In this document: in pieces, positions 13,984 through 14,613 of the stretch | Layout: each line of letters begins with the position of its first letter | Position numbering within the stretch: position 1 is the stretch's first letter | Source of the DNA: an uncultured Clostridia bacterium | GTDB taxonomy: Bacteria; Bacillota; Clostridia; Oscillospirales; UBA644 | NCBI GenBank assembly: GCA_904502105.1 | Contig: CAJGDF010000014.1 | Coordinates: 1 to 14,613 of the forward strand | Direction of reading: 5' to 3' | Length of the DNA: 14,613 nt | Notes under the pieces: generated by a model | What the model saw: the letters and a program-made list of their open reading frames with translations, nothing else | The model's database searches: none | Told to the model about the DNA's origin: nothing | Program-made: the position numbers and the translations under genes

Positions 13984-14613
13984 ATGAGCTTGGAAAACAA
14001 TAATCAGACAAATTGCAATAACAGCTACGACATAGCTGTTATCGGTGCGGGACATGCGGGTGTTGAAGCGGCACTTTCCTGCGCACGTCTCGGCATGAAA
14101 ACGATACTTTTCACAATAAACATGGACGCTGTTGCAAACATGCCCTGCAACCCCTCGATAGGCGGCACGGCAAAGGGTCATCTTGTCCGTGAAATAGACG
14201 CGCTCGGCGGCGAAATGGCAAAGAGCGCCGACAAAATTTTTCTTCAGAGCCGAATGTTGAACCTCGGCAAGGGCCCTGCGGTCCATTCTCTCCGTATTCA
14301 GGCAGACAGACGCGAATATCAGAAGGTCATGAAGCACGTTCTCGAAAAGCAGGAAAATCTTTCGATGAAGCAGGCAGAGATCGTTGATATTTTAACAGAG
14401 GACGGCGCAGTTACGGGTGTTGTTACGCATCTGGGCGCGGTGTTCAGCGTAAAAGCGGCAATAATCTGCACAGGCACATACCTGAACGGCAGAATAATCG
14501 TCGGTGACCACTCATTCTGCGGCGGCCCCGACGGAATGTTTGCGGCAACGAAGCTTACAAAAAGCATTGAAGACAAGGGCGTTTCGATGATGCGCTTCAA
14601 AACGGGTACTCCG
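13984..14613 (+). CDS. mnmG: tRNA uridine-5-carboxymethylaminomethyl modification enzyme MnmG (5' part)
   Basis: The first 210 codons, open to the right edge; the full protein is usually about 620-630 residues. With MnmE it adds the carboxymethylaminomethyl group to the wobble uridine (U34) of certain tRNAs, using FAD and methylenetetrahydrofolate. Landmarks are the FAD fold GAGHAG (21-26), PCNPSIGGTAKGHLVREIDA, GKGPAVHSLRIQADRREYQ, and ICTGTYLNG, then MRFKTGTP at the edge. The ATG at 13984 is two bases after the lipoprotein stop, with AGAAGG inside the end of that gene. The family often sits beside mnmE or rsmG; here the upstream neighbour is the WG lipoprotein. What follows is outside the window. 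Confidence 0.96.
   Translation, partial: MSLENNNQTNCNNSYDIAVIGAGHAGVEAALSCARLGMKTILFTINMDAVANMPCNPSIGGTAKGHLVREIDALGGEMAKSADKIFLQSRMLNLGKGPAVHSLRIQADRREYQKVMKHVLEKQENLSMKQAEIVDILTEDGAVTGVVTHLGAVFSVKAAIICTGTYLNGRIIVGDHSFCGGPDGMFAATKLTKSIEDKGVSMMRFKTGTP

Noticed and set aside
1..14613. CRISPR arrays, insertion sequences, phage structural genes, tRNA or rRNA genes
   Set aside because: Read for on both strands; no repeat-spacer array, transposase, integrase or RNA gene was recognised. The only mobile-looking items are the KilA-N gene and the SDR with flanking heptamers.

Overview
The window looks like chromosome of a low-to-mid GC anaerobic Firmicute, most likely a gut-type Clostridia (Oscillospirales or a relative). 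I base this on gene order (dprA-topA-trmFO; plsX-acp-rnc), on a KtrAB-type potassium system, and on ribosome binding sites built on GAAAGGA/GGAGG. It is mostly housekeeping sequence with several odd details set into it.

Left part, 1-10956, is entirely on the minus strand and reads as one long leftward gene train: trkH/ktrB, trkA/ktrA, a SpoU-family RNA methyltransferase, dprA, topA, a FabG-like short-chain dehydrogenase, trmFO, plsX, an acyl-carrier-protein-like gene, a KilA-N domain gene, and the first 31 codons of rnc (RNase III), which runs off the left edge. Junctions are tight: there are 4-base stop/start overlaps at trkA-spoU and trmFO-plsX, and a one-base TAATG overlap or a short gap at trkH-trkA. 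A good sigma-A promoter (TTGACG, 17 bases, TATATT) sits 138 bases upstream of trkH and could drive the train. Two genes appear to interrupt otherwise familiar orders. The SDR lies between topA and trmFO and is flanked on both sides by 7-base tandem repeats. The AT-rich KilA-N gene lies between the acp-like gene and rnc.

Right part, 11183-14613, is on the plus strand and divergent from trkH. It holds a protein that follows the fold of the SPL/COG1533 radical SAM family but lacks the cluster cysteines, an FAH-family hydrolase/isomerase, a lipoprotein made of ten about 34-residue WG-type repeats, and the 5' part of mnmG (gidA), cut by the right edge.

The best leads for something undescribed are these. 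(1) The ACP-like protein downstream of plsX has Glu-Tyr instead of Ser-Leu at the phosphopantetheine site. (2) The radical SAM homologue has His/Lys/Leu where the three cluster cysteines should be. (3) Heptanucleotide arrays sit at gene stop codons, one of them arranged as two opposed arrays that can fold on each other. (4) A GAAAG-N5-CTTTC-N5/6-GAAAG element occurs twice, just upstream of rnc and of trkA, in which the Shine-Dalgarno sequence can be masked or freed by alternative hairpins.

All family calls are from reading the translated sequences. No database search was run, and alignments to families are from memory of their consensus motifs.
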